From an uncultured Acetatifactor sp. (lineage in GTDB: Bacteria > Bacillota > Clostridia > Lachnospirales > Lachnospiraceae): a stretch of 63,443 bases of DNA. Below are positions 51,999 to 61,791 of this stretch, piece by piece. The number at the start of each line of letters is the position of its first letter. Position 1 is the first letter of the stretch. The translations under genes were made by a program, and so were the position numbers. Under the pieces are notes generated by a model, which was not told the origin of the DNA, ran no database searches, and saw only the letters and a list, made by a program, of their open reading frames with translations. Location of the stretch: NCBI GenBank assembly GCA_910585805.1, contig CAJUFB010000011.1:1-63443 (forward strand), written 5' to 3'.

Positions 51999-54860
51999 TT
52001 AGTGCTTTTTATCCTTCTCCAACATTTTCCTTATATAAATTCCGGTATAGGACGCCTTATTCTCCGCAACCTCCTCCGGTGTCCCTCTGGCAATGACAGT
52101 ACCTCCCCGGTCTCCGCCCTCGGGCCCCATGTCAATAATATAGTCCGCCGTCTTGATCACATCCAGATTATGCTCTATGACTACAACGGTATTGCCGCCC
52201 TCCGCCAGCCTGTGAAGAATCTCCACCAGTTTATGCACGTCTGCAAAATGCAGGCCCGTAGTAGGTTCGTCCAGAATATAGATCGTCTTGCCCGTACTGC
52301 GCCGTGAAAGCTCCGTGGCCAGCTTGATCCGCTGAGCCTCCCCTCCGGACAGGGTGGTGGAAGGCTGTCCCAGCTTCACATAGCCAAGTCCCACATCATA
52401 CAGCGTCTCTATCTTGCGCCGGATAGCCGGAAGATGCTCAAAGAAACCATAAGCTTCCTCCACCGTCATATCCAGCACGTCAAAAATATTCTTTCCTTTA
52501 TATTTCACATCCAAAGTCTCACGGTTGTACCGCTTGCCGCCGCAGACTTCACAGGGCACATAGACATCCGGCAGAAAATGCATTTCTATCTTTATGATGC
52601 CGTCTCCGCCGCAGGCTTCACAGCGCCCGCCCTTTACATTAAAACTGAAGCGGCCTTTGCCGTAGCCTTTCGCCTTGGCATCCGCCGTGGAGGCAAACAG
52701 ATCCCTGATCTGATCAAATACTCCGGTGTAGGTAGCCGGGTTGGAACGGGGAGTTCGCCCGATGGGAGACTGGTCGATGGCTATAACTTTATCCAGCTGC
52801 TCCAACCCCTGGATATCCTTATGGTTCCCGGGAATACATCTGGCGCGGTTCAGATCTCTTGCCAGATGCTTGTACAGGATCTCATTGATCAGCGAACTCT
52901 TGCCGGAACCGGACACACCGGTGACACAGGTCAATACCCCCAGCGGAATCTCCACATTGATACTTTTCAGATTATTCTCACGGGCACCCAGCACCTTCAG
53001 AAAACCCCCGGGCTTTCTCCGCTCTGCAGGAACAGGGATCCGCAGCTCGCCGCTGAGATATTTTCCCGTAACAGACTCCGGTATCTTCATAATCTCTTCC
53101 GCAGTGCCGCAGGCCACCACTTCGCCTCCGTGGGAACCGGCGCCGGGACCGATATCCACCACATAATCCGCCGCAAGCATGGTATCTTCATCATGTTCTA
53201 CCACGATCATGGTATTCCCAAGATCCCGCAGGTTCTTCAGCGTATTCAACAGCTTGTCATTGTCCCTCTGATGCAGCCCTATACTGGGCTCGTCCAGAAT
53301 ATAGCAGACTCCTACCAATCCCGAACCAATCTGGGTAGCCAGGCGGATGCGCTGCGCTTCACCTCCGGACAAAGAAGCAGTCGCCCTGGACAGAGACAGA
53401 TACTCCAGTCCCACATCCACCAGAAAGCTGACTCTGGCGCGTATCTCCTTCAGCAACTGTTTTCCGATCAAAAGCTGTTGGCTGGTAAGCTGCATCTTCT
53501 CCAGAAAGTCATTTAATTCCAAAATAGAGATTGACGTAATCTCATATATATTCCTGTCACATACCGTTACCGCCAGAGACTCTTTCTTCAGACGCATACC
53601 TTTACATTCCCTGCAGGGCGTAACACGCATGAAAGTCTCATACTCCTGTTTCATCGTCTCTGAAAAAGTCTCTCTGTATTTCCGCTCCACATTGCGGACC
53701 AGCCCTTCGAAAGCCACCGGATAGACACCGCTTCCCCGCTGCCCCTGATAATGAACCTCAACTTCTTTTCCGCCCGTGCCATAAACCAGGATTTCCTTCA
53801 CCTTGTCCGGATACTGCTCAAAAGGCGTATCAAGCTCAAAATCATATTCTTTGCACAGTGCGCGCAGCAGCGCATTGGTAAAACTGGACTTATCTGCGCA
53901 GGACTGCCAGCCAGTGACCGCAATGGCCCCTTCATTTATGCTTAATCGCTTATCCGGAACCATCAGGTCTATATCAAACTCCATCTTATAGCCCAGCCCG
54001 GAACATTCCGGACAGGCGCCAAAGGGATTATTAAAGGAAAAACTTCTGGGTTCGATCTCACTGATGCCGATACCGCAGTCAGGGCAGGAAAAGCTCTGGC
54101 TGAAGGTCATGGACTCTCCTCCGATGACATCCACCACCAGCAGTCCCTCCGCCAGATTCAGAACATTTTCTATGGAATCCGCCAGGCGGCGCTCTATACC
54201 AGATTTCACTGCCAGTCTGTCCACCACGATCTCAATATTATGCTTGATATTTTTTTCCAGGGAAATCTCTTCCGTCAGTTCATAAATATTATCGTCTATA
54301 CGAACACGTACATAACCGCTCCTGCGCGCCCTGTCCAATACTTTCTCATGCTGTCCCTTACGCCCTCTGACCACCGGCGCCAGAAGCTGCAATCTGGTCC
54401 CCTCCGGAAGAGCCATCACCTGATCCACCATTTGATCCACTGTCTGCTTCGCAATCTCCCTGCCGCACTTAGGACAGTGCGGTATACCGATCCTGGCATA
54501 GAGAAGCCGGAAATAATCGTATATCTCTGTCACTGTTCCCACGGTGGAACGAGGGTTGCGATTGGTGGATTTCTGGTCAATTGAAATGGCCGGGGAGAGA
54601 CCTTCAATCCTCTCCACGTTAGGCTTTTCCATCTGCCCCAGGAACTGTCTGGCGTATGACGACAGAGATTCCATATATCTTCTCTGCCCCTCCGCATAAA
54701 TGGTGTCAAAGGCCAGGGAAGACTTGCCCGAACCTGACATCCCTGTCAATACCACCAGTTCGTTTCTGGGGATATCCACATCTATATTTTTCAGATTATG
54801 CTCTGCAGCCCCACGGATCTTAATATACTCGCGGGGACGCATCTTCTTGATTTCTTCCAT
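51999..54860 (-). CDS. uvrA: Excinuclease ABC subunit A
   Basis: About 953 residues, full length. Two ABC ATPase units: Walker A GMSGSGKSS (near residue 40) and GVSGSGKSS (near 653), signatures LSGGEAQRIRLATQIG and LSGGEAQRIKLATELS, and Zn-binding Cys clusters (CPKCGREIAK, CRECKGMRL, CEACGGDG...CEVCGGKRY). It recognises DNA damage and loads UvrB. AGGAG is seven bases before ATG 54860. It follows uvrB by 265 bases on the same strand. Confidence 0.98.
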   Translation of the reverse strand: MEEIKKMRPREYIKIRGAAEHNLKNIDVDIPRNELVVLTGMSGSGKSSLAFDTIYAEGQRRYMESLSSYARQFLGQMEKPNVERIEGLSPAISIDQKSTNRNPRSTVGTVTEIYDYFRLLYARIGIPHCPKCGREIAKQTVDQMVDQVMALPEGTRLQLLAPVVRGRKGQHEKVLDRARRSGYVRVRIDDNIYELTEEISLEKNIKHNIEIVVDRLAVKSGIERRLADSIENVLNLAEGLLVVDVIGGESMTFSQSFSCPDCGIGISEIEPRSFSFNNPFGACPECSGLGYKMEFDIDLMVPDKRLSINEGAIAVTGWQSCADKSSFTNALLRALCKEYDFELDTPFEQYPDKVKEILVYGTGGKEVEVHYQGQRGSGVYPVAFEGLVRNVERKYRETFSETMKQEYETFMRVTPCRECKGMRLKKESLAVTVCDRNIYEITSISILELNDFLEKMQLTSQQLLIGKQLLKEIRARVSFLVDVGLEYLSLSRATASLSGGEAQRIRLATQIGSGLVGVCYILDEPSIGLHQRDNDKLLNTLKNLRDLGNTMIVVEHDEDTMLAADYVVDIGPGAGSHGGEVVACGTAEEIMKIPESVTGKYLSGELRIPVPAERRKPGGFLKVLGARENNLKSINVEIPLGVLTCVTGVSGSGKSSLINEILYKHLARDLNRARCIPGNHKDIQGLEQLDKVIAIDQSPIGRTPRSNPATYTGVFDQIRDLFASTADAKAKGYGKGRFSFNVKGGRCEACGGDGIIKIEMHFLPDVYVPCEVCGGKRYNRETLDVKYKGKNIFDVLDMTVEEAYGFFEHLPAIRRKIETLYDVGLGYVKLGQPSTTLSGGEAQRIKLATELSRRSTGKTIYILDEPTTGLHFADVHKLVEILHRLAEGGNTVVVIEHNLDVIKTADYIIDMGPEGGDRGGTVIARGTPEEVAENKASYTGIYIRKMLEKDKKH

Positions 54861-55125
54861 CTCTCTGCTCCTGTCCCTTTTCTGCTGTACTCATGAGCAT
54901 ACTTTTTCGCCTTCCAACTGCGTCTTCATTGCGCTCACTTGTTTATATCTGCCGTCTGTTTATCCACACATCTTCTCCCTGCCATCCCTTCAGCTACCAG
55001 GCATGATACAATTCTGTCACCCAACGCCTTATTCAAAGCCAGGCAAAAAGGCAGAGGCAGACGGCAAATGATTCCATGCTGCATATCGCGGCCTAACGGC
55101 GTCTTGTTGCTTCAGTCTTTATGCT

Positions 55126-57138
55126 TCAGTCCTTATCTTCGTCCATATCCCGCAGCTTCGCCTTTAATTCGATCATCTTGTCCCGAAGCTCCGCGGCCGC
55201 CTCGAAATTCAGGTCCGCAGCGGCTTTCTGCATCTTTTTCTGCACGTCTGCGATCAACTTCTCCAATTCCTTTCGGCTCATGGACTCCGGATCCTTTTCA
55301 AATCTCATCTCTTCCTTTGCGATGACTTTGGAGATGGCGATCAGATCCCGGACTGCCTTCTTGATCGTCTGAGGCGTAATGCCGTGTTCTTCATTATATT
55401 TCATCTGGATTTCCCGGCGGCGGCTGGTCTCGGTCAACGCGATCTGCATGGACTCCGTAATCGTATCCGCGTACATGACTACATGCCCTTCTGCATTTCT
55501 TGCCGCGCGGCCAATGGTCTGGATCAGAGAGGTGGCACTTCGCAGAAATCCTTCCTTGTCCGCATCCAGGATTGCCACCAGGGAAATCTCGGGAATATCC
55601 AATCCTTCCCGCAGCAGATTGATGCCCACAAGCACGTCAAACACATCCAGGCGCATATCCCGGATAATTTCCGCCCGCTCCAGCGTATCAATATCGGAAT
55701 GCAGATATTTTACCCGGATCCCCACTTCTTTCATATAATCCGTCAGATCCTCCGCCATCCGCTTGGTCAGGGTGGTCACCAGCACCTTGTTGTGTTTACT
55801 TGTCTGCTTGTTAATCTCGCCGATCAGGTCATCGATCTGACCCTCCACAGGACGCACATCCACCTCCGGGTCCAACAGGCCCGTGGGACGGATGATCTGC
55901 TCCGTGCGCATCAGTTCATGCTCCTCCTCATAGACGGAAGGGGTTGCCGACACGAACAGCATCTGGTCGATATGAGATTCAAACTCCTCGAAATTCAGGG
56001 GTCTGTTGTCCATGGCGGAGGGAAGCCGGAAGCCGTAGTCCACCAGCGTCTGCTTCCTGGAGCGGTCTCCGGCGTACATCCCCCGGATCTGGGGAATCGT
56101 CATATGAGACTCGTCTATGATAATCAGAAAATCATCATCAAAAAAGTCCATCAGCGTCAACGGCGGAGCACCCGCAGGCATCCCGTTAAGATGACGGGAG
56201 TAATTCTCGATGCCGGAGCAGAATCCCGTCTCCCGCATCATCTCAATATCAAAATTCGTCCTCTCCGCAATGCGCTGAGCCTCAATGAGCTTGTCCTCTC
56301 CCTTGAAATAGCGGACCTGCGCCTCCAGCTCCTTCTCGATATTGTCACAGGCAGTCCTGATCTTATCATGGGAAACCACATAATGGGAGGCCGGAAAAAT
56401 AGCAATGTGGCTCAATACGGCATGAACCCTGCCCGACAGCGGCTCCACTTCCGCAATCCGGTCGACTTCGTCCCCAAAGAACTCGATCCTGATAAAATAA
56501 TCTCCCCCCTGGGCCGGATACACCTCTATCACATCCCCGTGCACCCGAAAGCATCCCCTCTGCATGTCCATTTCATTCCGGGTATACTGGATATCCACCA
56601 GTTCCCGCAGCACCTGATCCCTGTCCTTCACCATGCCGGGCCGAAGCGACACCACCATGTCCTTATATTCGTCAGGGCTGCCCAGCCCATAGATGCAGGA
56701 CACACTGGCCACCACCACCACATCCCTGCGCTCCGTGAGGGAAACCGTGGCTGACAGGCGCAGCTTATCGATCTCATCGTTGACGGAGGAGTCCTTAGCG
56801 ATGTAGGTGTCGGAGGAGGGCACGTAGGCTTCCGGCTGGTAGTAGTCGTAGTAGGACACAAAGTATTCCACCGCGTTTTCAGGGAAAAATTCCTTAAACT
56901 CGCCGTAGAGCTGCCCTGCCAGGGTCTTATTGTGCGCTATTACCAAAGTGGGCTTGTTCAACGCCTGGATGACGTTGGCCATGGTGAAGGTCTTGCCGGA
57001 GCCGGTTACGCCCAGCAGGGTCTGGAACTGGTTGCCTTTCTTGAAGCCTTCTACCAGTTCAGCGATTGCTGCGGGTTGGTCGCCGGTGGGTTGGTACTCG
57101 GAATGAAGCTTAAAACTGCTGCTTTCTGCATTCGGCAC
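55126..57138 (-). CDS. uvrB: Excinuclease ABC subunit B
   Basis: About 670 residues from GTG 57138 (GGAGG upstream). Walker A LLGVTGSGKTFTMAN, the beta-hairpin FVSYYDYYQPEAYVPSSDTY, helicase motifs (VLVGINLLREGLDIPEIS, QTIGRAARNAEGHV) and the C-terminal UVR motif (LEKLIADVQKKMQKAAADLN, FEAAAELRD) are complete. With UvrA it verifies lesions and recruits UvrC. A LexA-type operator upstream predicts SOS induction. Confidence 0.98.
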   Translation of the reverse strand: MPNAESSSFKLHSEYQPTGDQPAAIAELVEGFKKGNQFQTLLGVTGSGKTFTMANVIQALNKPTLVIAHNKTLAGQLYGEFKEFFPENAVEYFVSYYDYYQPEAYVPSSDTYIAKDSSVNDEIDKLRLSATVSLTERRDVVVVASVSCIYGLGSPDEYKDMVVSLRPGMVKDRDQVLRELVDIQYTRNEMDMQRGCFRVHGDVIEVYPAQGGDYFIRIEFFGDEVDRIAEVEPLSGRVHAVLSHIAIFPASHYVVSHDKIRTACDNIEKELEAQVRYFKGEDKLIEAQRIAERTNFDIEMMRETGFCSGIENYSRHLNGMPAGAPPLTLMDFFDDDFLIIIDESHMTIPQIRGMYAGDRSRKQTLVDYGFRLPSAMDNRPLNFEEFESHIDQMLFVSATPSVYEEEHELMRTEQIIRPTGLLDPEVDVRPVEGQIDDLIGEINKQTSKHNKVLVTTLTKRMAEDLTDYMKEVGIRVKYLHSDIDTLERAEIIRDMRLDVFDVLVGINLLREGLDIPEISLVAILDADKEGFLRSATSLIQTIGRAARNAEGHVVMYADTITESMQIALTETSRRREIQMKYNEEHGITPQTIKKAVRDLIAISKVIAKEEMRFEKDPESMSRKELEKLIADVQKKMQKAAADLNFEAAAELRDKMIELKAKLRDMDEDKD

Positions 57139-57204
57139 AAAAACACCTCCATAAATTCAAAGTGAGCAGGCCACTCACTGTTTTCTTTTCCAAAAGTGCT
57201 TCTG

Positions 57205-57233
57205 ATTATACCATACAGCTATTGTTTTGTACA
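57205..57233 (-). promoter_or_regulatory. Promoter of uvrB
   Basis: Minus-strand TGTACA (57228-57233), a 17-base spacer and a perfect TATAAT (57205-57210), about 65 bases before the GTG start. Confidence 0.7.
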
Positions 57234-57253
57234 GAGCAAAACGGGATTTTTTA

Positions 57254-57265
57254 GAACATTTGTTC
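57254..57265. promoter_or_regulatory. LexA-type SOS operator
   Basis: GAACATTTGTTC fits the Gram-positive LexA/DinR box GAAC-N4-GTTC exactly. It sits 21 bases upstream of the -35 box of uvrB, a gene under LexA in Bacillus. The position upstream of the promoter, rather than overlapping it, is less usual. Confidence 0.7.
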
Positions 57266-57600
57266 CTTTTGTTGAATTTCACGAATTTTGCGTTTACAAT
57301 GGAATTTGAAACAGATTTGTTCCTTTTGCACAAAAACAGTTCATAAATCCGTATTGATAAAAGTACGCCTATAGGCCAGAAATTCGTCGGCATTGCATAT
57401 TCAGCATTTCCAGCATATTGTGGAAAAAACGCTCACGACGAATTCAGGTCACCTGTCACCGTTTTTTCCACTTCTCAGCATTTTCTAAGTCTATATGGAC
57501 TGAATACCACCAACTGTGCAAATTCCGAATGAAATGGCCCCTCCTGTCTGCGCACTTATGCATACAATGACAAGTACAATTTCCACAACACTTATCCGCC
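57266..57600. other. Gene-free interval upstream of uvrB
   Basis: AT-rich sequence with no supported gene. A nine-base inverted repeat, AATTCGTCG (about 57379-57387) and CGACGAATT (about 57434-57442), brackets about 46 bases. A second, imperfect GGAACA-GTTTC palindrome near 57310-57326 could be a weak LexA half-site pair. Confidence 0.4.
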
Positions 57601-58547
57601 TTACTCAAAATAGCCTTCTATATCGGGGCAAACATCTGACTGGTCGTTTTCTTCCCCGGGCTGCATATCGGGGAGAACCTCTTTCATGAAATCCTCTATT
57701 TCAGGCACCCCATCCGCAATAATCTCTCTGTTATCACCATATACGTTTATAGAAATAATCTCATCGGCATGTCCTAACCCGGATAAACCGGAAATTCGGA
57801 GCGGTGTATATATTGCAGGGGAATGCTGCCGGACTGCTTCCCCTTCACGGATTTTCTGCTGTCAATCTGCTCCCCGTTTTCGGATTTCCTGCAAGCAACC
57901 TGCTCTTCGTTTACAGACATCCTTCCATCGGGAAGTTTTTCGTCGGACGGCTTTGGGTCACCCTGTCTCCGGAACAGGCCCGGACTTTTTTCCATGAGGA
58001 CAATAATGTATACAGGCCGCATATCCCGGTACGAGAATTTCTTCCCCCACTTCTTCCGGACAAGGTCGTATTGGCGCACCAGAAGGTCTGACCCATAGCA
58101 GAAGCTTCTTTCTACCGGAAAGTCGTATCCCACCTTCTGCATCTCCACCGACACCAGGCTGCCGTCGGCAAGCTGAACCAGGATATCCATGATAAGCAGG
58201 GAACTGCCCTCGGACAACCGCATCCTTTCCCGGGAAAGCACCTCCCGCACTTTCACATTCTGCCCCATAATGCAGGTAAGCAGGCGGTTCAGCCTTTCCG
58301 GATGCATACCGGGATGAAAAAGATGCTGAAAGAACGGATCATAGGTTACTTTCAGCCCCCGGTTACCCATACAGAACCCAAGAAACGCTTCCTGCTCCGG
58401 CGGCGCAAGGGACTCAAACATCGTACAGAGAACCTGGTCTCCCCGGATCTGATCCATAACATCGGCCAAAATCCTGGGCGCGCCCAATACCTCCGGCAAT
58501 GGCTGAATCAGAGGAAATATCTGTGCTGCATGATTATTCGGTATCAT
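57601..58547 (-). pseudogene. Truncated PD-(D/E)XK transposase-family gene with foreign tail
   Basis: The intact part (58547 to 57774, AGGAGG before ATG) encodes about 257 residues: LKVTYDPFFQHLFHPGMHPE, LLIMDILVQLADGSLVSVEMQ (the Asp and Glu-x-Gln nuclease residues), ERSFCYGSDLLVRQYDLV and LQYIHRSEF. This is the Rpn/PD-(D/E)XK transposase-like family, which normally continues with D-T-G-L. Here it stops soon after. In the next frame, an open stretch down to 57601 encodes IISINVYGDNREIIADGVPE and ends DVCPDIEGYFE, which reads like the 3' end of an unrelated gene. A deletion fusing two genes explains both. A Lys/Ser/Glu-rich insert (residues 205-240) is unusual. Confidence 0.65.
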
Positions 58548-58765
58548 AATAGACCTCCTATGGATGTGTGCAAAAGATTACAGCGGACATATTCAGAAAC
58601 TGTGCAGAAATATGAAACAGCTTACCAAATACCTCTCCCGGGCCGAATCGCCCTTCGAAGGACAGGTCTATCATATACCAAAATACTTCGAATAGCAAGA
58701 AAAATTTCGCCAACCCTTCATTGGTATCCTTTCATTTTCATCGGCATCCCCTCATTGATACCCTT

Positions 58766-60034
58766 TCATTGGGAAAAAAACGTTTCCCGCTCTTCCTCCG
58801 TCAGCCTCCCGGAATGCCACCGGATGTCATAATCCCCATCCTCGGAAATCACCCGATTCGAGACATACTGGTAACGCTCCCCTCCCAGCAGCCGGAGCAC
58901 CGTCTCATGAGAAAATGACACGGAAGTATTTTCATAAGGATACACCGCATGGACCATGAGGGAAACGGTTCCGTCCGGATTTTCCGTACAGCCCACAACC
59001 TCCGGATAGGGAATATCCGGATATTCTGCCTCATAAAAGCTCCTGGGCCTGTATTCGTATGCCCCATGCTGCGGACTATAGTTTGTCCTGGAGCGCAGGG
59101 TATTTGTATCGATATTGAAATATGTCATAATCACTTTTTCGAATATTTCTTCCGATATCATGTACACTGTCCCCGCCGTCAAATCCGCATCCGGGCCATA
59201 AGGAACAGGTTCCCCGTACAGCACAGGATAAAATTTGTCAAATATATCATAAAGGTCCAGATCTCCGTAATCGCTTTCCGTCCAATCACAGAGAAAAAGA
59301 TTATTCTGCCCATAACCAACCGGCAGCAGATACTTTCTGTTCCATTCCCTGCATTTTTCATCCAATGGCATTACGCGCAGCGCCGTATGTTCCGATGTGC
59401 CGCTCAATGTCAGCACATAATTCTCCTCCGAGAAATAATTTCCCTCAAAAATCAAATACCCTTCTTCCGTATACTGCCATACGTCAGCCCGATACCCTGC
59501 GGTGCTTCTGTTCTGAAGATGTCCGTTTTGGCCATACTGGTAGTATCCCCTGATGATATTTACCTCGCCGCCCTCTGTCTGCAGATCAAATTTCCGGAAG
59601 CCCCTTCCCGTAACCTGCAGGATTGTAAGCTTATCCTTTTTGTTTTCCTCCACCGCTTTACAGAACGCTGCCACCTGCCCTGCCCCTGCCATATCCACCT
59701 GATTTTCGCTGTCAACAGCCACATAGCCCTTCTCTCCGAGCCCGGCGACAATGCGCCGTGTCACTTCCAGGCTGTCCTGCACATTGGCTTTTGCCGCCTC
59801 CCGGCAGATGTCCTCATATACTGCCGCAATGCTTTCCGCATCCGCAAAATCTTTTTCTCCATCAGAATATGCTTCGCCCTCTGTGGATATCGCCGCAGCC
59901 TCCGGCACCTCCGAAAACTCCGGAAATTCCGGAAATTCCCTGCCGCATCCCGTCAGCAGAAACATCGTTATTCCAAACACGGGCAAGCCCCTTCCCAACA
60001 GGCAGTTGACTATAAAATTCCTGCCGTCTTTCAT
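58766..60034 (-). CDS. Uncharacterised lipoprotein
   Basis: About 422 residues from ATG 60034, behind AGGAG. Signal peptide with lipobox FLLTGC, then a short EFPEFPEFSEVPEA repeat, an alpha-helical region (residues 70-130) and a long beta-rich part with many Tyr and Trp (GYYQYGQNGHLQNRSTAGYR, LIFEGNYFSEENYVLTLSG). SHETVLRLLGGERYQYVSNR near the end looks conserved. It resembles lipoproteins found in many Lachnospiraceae genomes, but I cannot name the family or role. No operon partner: repeats lie upstream and a pseudogene downstream. Confidence 0.7.
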   Translation of the reverse strand: MKDGRNFIVNCLLGRGLPVFGITMFLLTGCGREFPEFPEFSEVPEAAAISTEGEAYSDGEKDFADAESIAAVYEDICREAAKANVQDSLEVTRRIVAGLGEKGYVAVDSENQVDMAGAGQVAAFCKAVEENKKDKLTILQVTGRGFRKFDLQTEGGEVNIIRGYYQYGQNGHLQNRSTAGYRADVWQYTEEGYLIFEGNYFSEENYVLTLSGTSEHTALRVMPLDEKCREWNRKYLLPVGYGQNNLFLCDWTESDYGDLDLYDIFDKFYPVLYGEPVPYGPDADLTAGTVYMISEEIFEKVIMTYFNIDTNTLRSRTNYSPQHGAYEYRPRSFYEAEYPDIPYPEVVGCTENPDGTVSLMVHAVYPYENTSVSFSHETVLRLLGGERYQYVSNRVISEDGDYDIRWHSGRLTEEERETFFSQ

Positions 60035-60075
60035 AAACCTGCTTCTCCTTTTCCGCAATATGCACCCGCAGCCCC

Positions 60076-60154
60076 AAAACTTGCCATGCAGCCCGGCTCA
60101 CGGGCGAGAGAAACCAGGGACAAAGGCGGCAAATTTCATCCCTGTGAGTATAAC
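60076..60154 (+). repeat. Short palindromic element ending GTGAGTATAAC, copy 2
   Basis: Aligned with 35935-36011 it keeps AAACTTGCCA, CCCGGCTCACG, CGAGAGA, CCAGGGA and GGCAAATTTCATC...GTGAGTATAAC. Arms AAACTTGCC/GGCAAATTT and CTCAC-GGG/CCC-GTGAG are preserved although individual bases differ. Confidence 0.6.
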
Positions 60155-60234
60155 CGCTTCCTCCCTGCCTCCTCATCCCATGGATATCTATCCTTAAATA
60201 TTACATCAGTAAGATTTGAGAGTCAAGCTTTTTC

Positions 60235-60319
60235 TATACTCGCGGGCGCATTCATTTGCCGCTTTTCGTTACCTATCGCAGGAGCGCTCTCTTGTTATAC
60301 ACTAAGGCCGGCAAATGTT
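60235..60319 (-). repeat. Short palindromic element, copy 3 (divergent)
   Basis: Read on the minus strand it runs from AACATTTGCCGG to CGGCAAATGAATGCGCCCGCGAGTATA. The TTTGCCG/CGGCAAA arms and the GAGTATA end are those of the family; the middle differs. It faces the copy at 60076-60154. Confidence 0.45.
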
Positions 60320-60491
60320 CCCAGCTTTTCGATTCCAGGGCCATTTCCCGGCAGCCCCTTACCTGATAACGGACAAAGAAACGCCTCCAATCAGGCGCCG
60401 TCATAAAACCGGAAATAGAAGCAGGGGCAGCACCCCCGCCGCCCCAGGATTCCGGAAACAATCCCTGCTTTCACAGGCCCGACTGCATCAC

Positions 60492-61791
60492 CTAATCCCT
60501 GCTATAATGTTTCCAATCCGGCAATTCATCCAGTGTGATAACTCTCTCGTCATCATATACCTTCTTCACCATGGCCTCCTCCGTGTACTCCTCGGAAAGC
60601 AGGGGCATGCCGCTGCGGATCACAAATTCCCCGCTCCAGGTGCAGAACCACAGCCAGGGCGCCTGATCTCTGAATGCAAGCTCAGGGTCAAAAAGGCAGC
60701 CGTTCTCCGTCAGGGCAATAAGCTTCGGGGTACCGGCATACTCCGCCGCCTCACTGAACTTCCCGCTCTGGGACAGATAGACCCGCTTGCCGGGGTAGAT
60801 ATAGCACGCGCCGCTGGGGATGATGTAATTGTCGGAAGTACAGATCAGGTACTCATTGCTGCCAAGCACGTTAAACGGGCGCAGCACTACCTGGTCGTTC
60901 AGGATGTCGGAATCTGCCGGCGCATAGCTGGAGATCTTCTGGGCATAGCCGTTCAGCGCGGCGGGAATGCCGAACTGGGGGTCTGTCAGATAGATATCGC
61001 AGTCGGGAGTCCCGGTGCATCCGCAACGTGTGATGCCCTGCGGTGAGATAGAACCGGTAAGGCTCTCCCGCCTCATCCGACAGTTTGATCATTTCCCAAT
61101 CAGAATTGTATGTAAAACCGTAATGGCTCATCTCGCTGAAAGGCACCTGGCCGTCCAGCAGGATTTTCCGGGATACATAAATACCTTTTACAAAGTTCTG
61201 CTTTGCGTGGAGCGCAATATTGTAAAATCCGTCCTGCTCCACGTCAAACCCCCATTCGATCCACTGCCCCGTATGGCTCCAGCTGTTGCCGCCGATGGTA
61301 TTGTTCTTCAGCGCCCTGGCGCTGTAGGGGACGATGGCCGGAGAAGATTGGTCCTGGGTGGGATAGAGCATGCTGGAAGATTTCTTCTCCGCATATTCTG
61401 CCTGAATCTCCACCAGCTGCCCGGAGGTATCCTTCCCCCCGTCCCCAAACCACTGTTGGTACTGCTCCTGATAGTCCAGGGGCGTCTTCTCGTTTTTCAG
61501 GGTGATGGCGCCCAGAACCATGGGCTCCCTCTGGGAAACCACCGTGATCGTGTGCTTCCCCGCCGTCAGGTACAGGCTTAAGGGCTCCACCACATACCCC
61601 TCCGCGTCGTAAAGCTGGCTCTCCACCCATTCCGGCGCTTCCACCTGGGTGGGCTTCAGGTCATTTCCCTGGTTGTCGGAGGCCCATTCACTGACCGAAT
61701 TGACCCATACCCTGGAAAACTCCACCTCCGACAGCTGCTTGTAGGCCCCCGGGAACATCCCCCGATTCTGCCGACAGCGCTTATACTGCAT
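60492..61791 (-). pseudogene. Decayed chimeric extracellular carbohydrate-related gene
   Basis: Two frames. The upstream one (61791-60871) encodes two beta-sandwich-like modules, each with a YLTAG-HT motif (SLYLTAGKHTITVVSQ and YRFYLTAGHHTLRM), as in oligosaccharide-binding proteins of Clostridia. After RM it loses frame. The downstream frame (61076-60492) has DIYLTDPQFGIPAALNGYAQ, then LIALTENGCLFDPELAFRDQ, PWLWFCTWSGEFV and ERVITLDELPDW, which resemble the end of GH26 beta-mannanases with the nucleophile Glu in LTENG. No signal peptide, and the 5' end runs into a palindromic element. Best read as remnants of a beta-mannan or similar glycan-use locus joined by deletions. The GH26 assignment is by eye. 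Confidence 0.55.

Larger units (their letters stand above)
60035..60491. other. Gene-free interval with two short palindromic elements
   Basis: No gene is supported between the lipoprotein start and the pseudogene end. It contains the short palindromic elements at 60076-60154 (plus) and 60235-60319 (minus), placed head to head, with AT-rich sequence between them (60185-60235) that could hold the lipoprotein promoter. Confidence 0.5.

Noticed and set aside
55384..56754. Long plus-strand frame of 456 codons
   Set aside because: It is fully antisense to uvrB, a certain gene; the composition (many His, Arg, Gln) is typical of an antisense shadow.
57175..57393. 72-codon minus-strand frame before uvrB
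   Set aside because: It covers the uvrB promoter and LexA site, and has biased low-complexity composition and no ribosome site.
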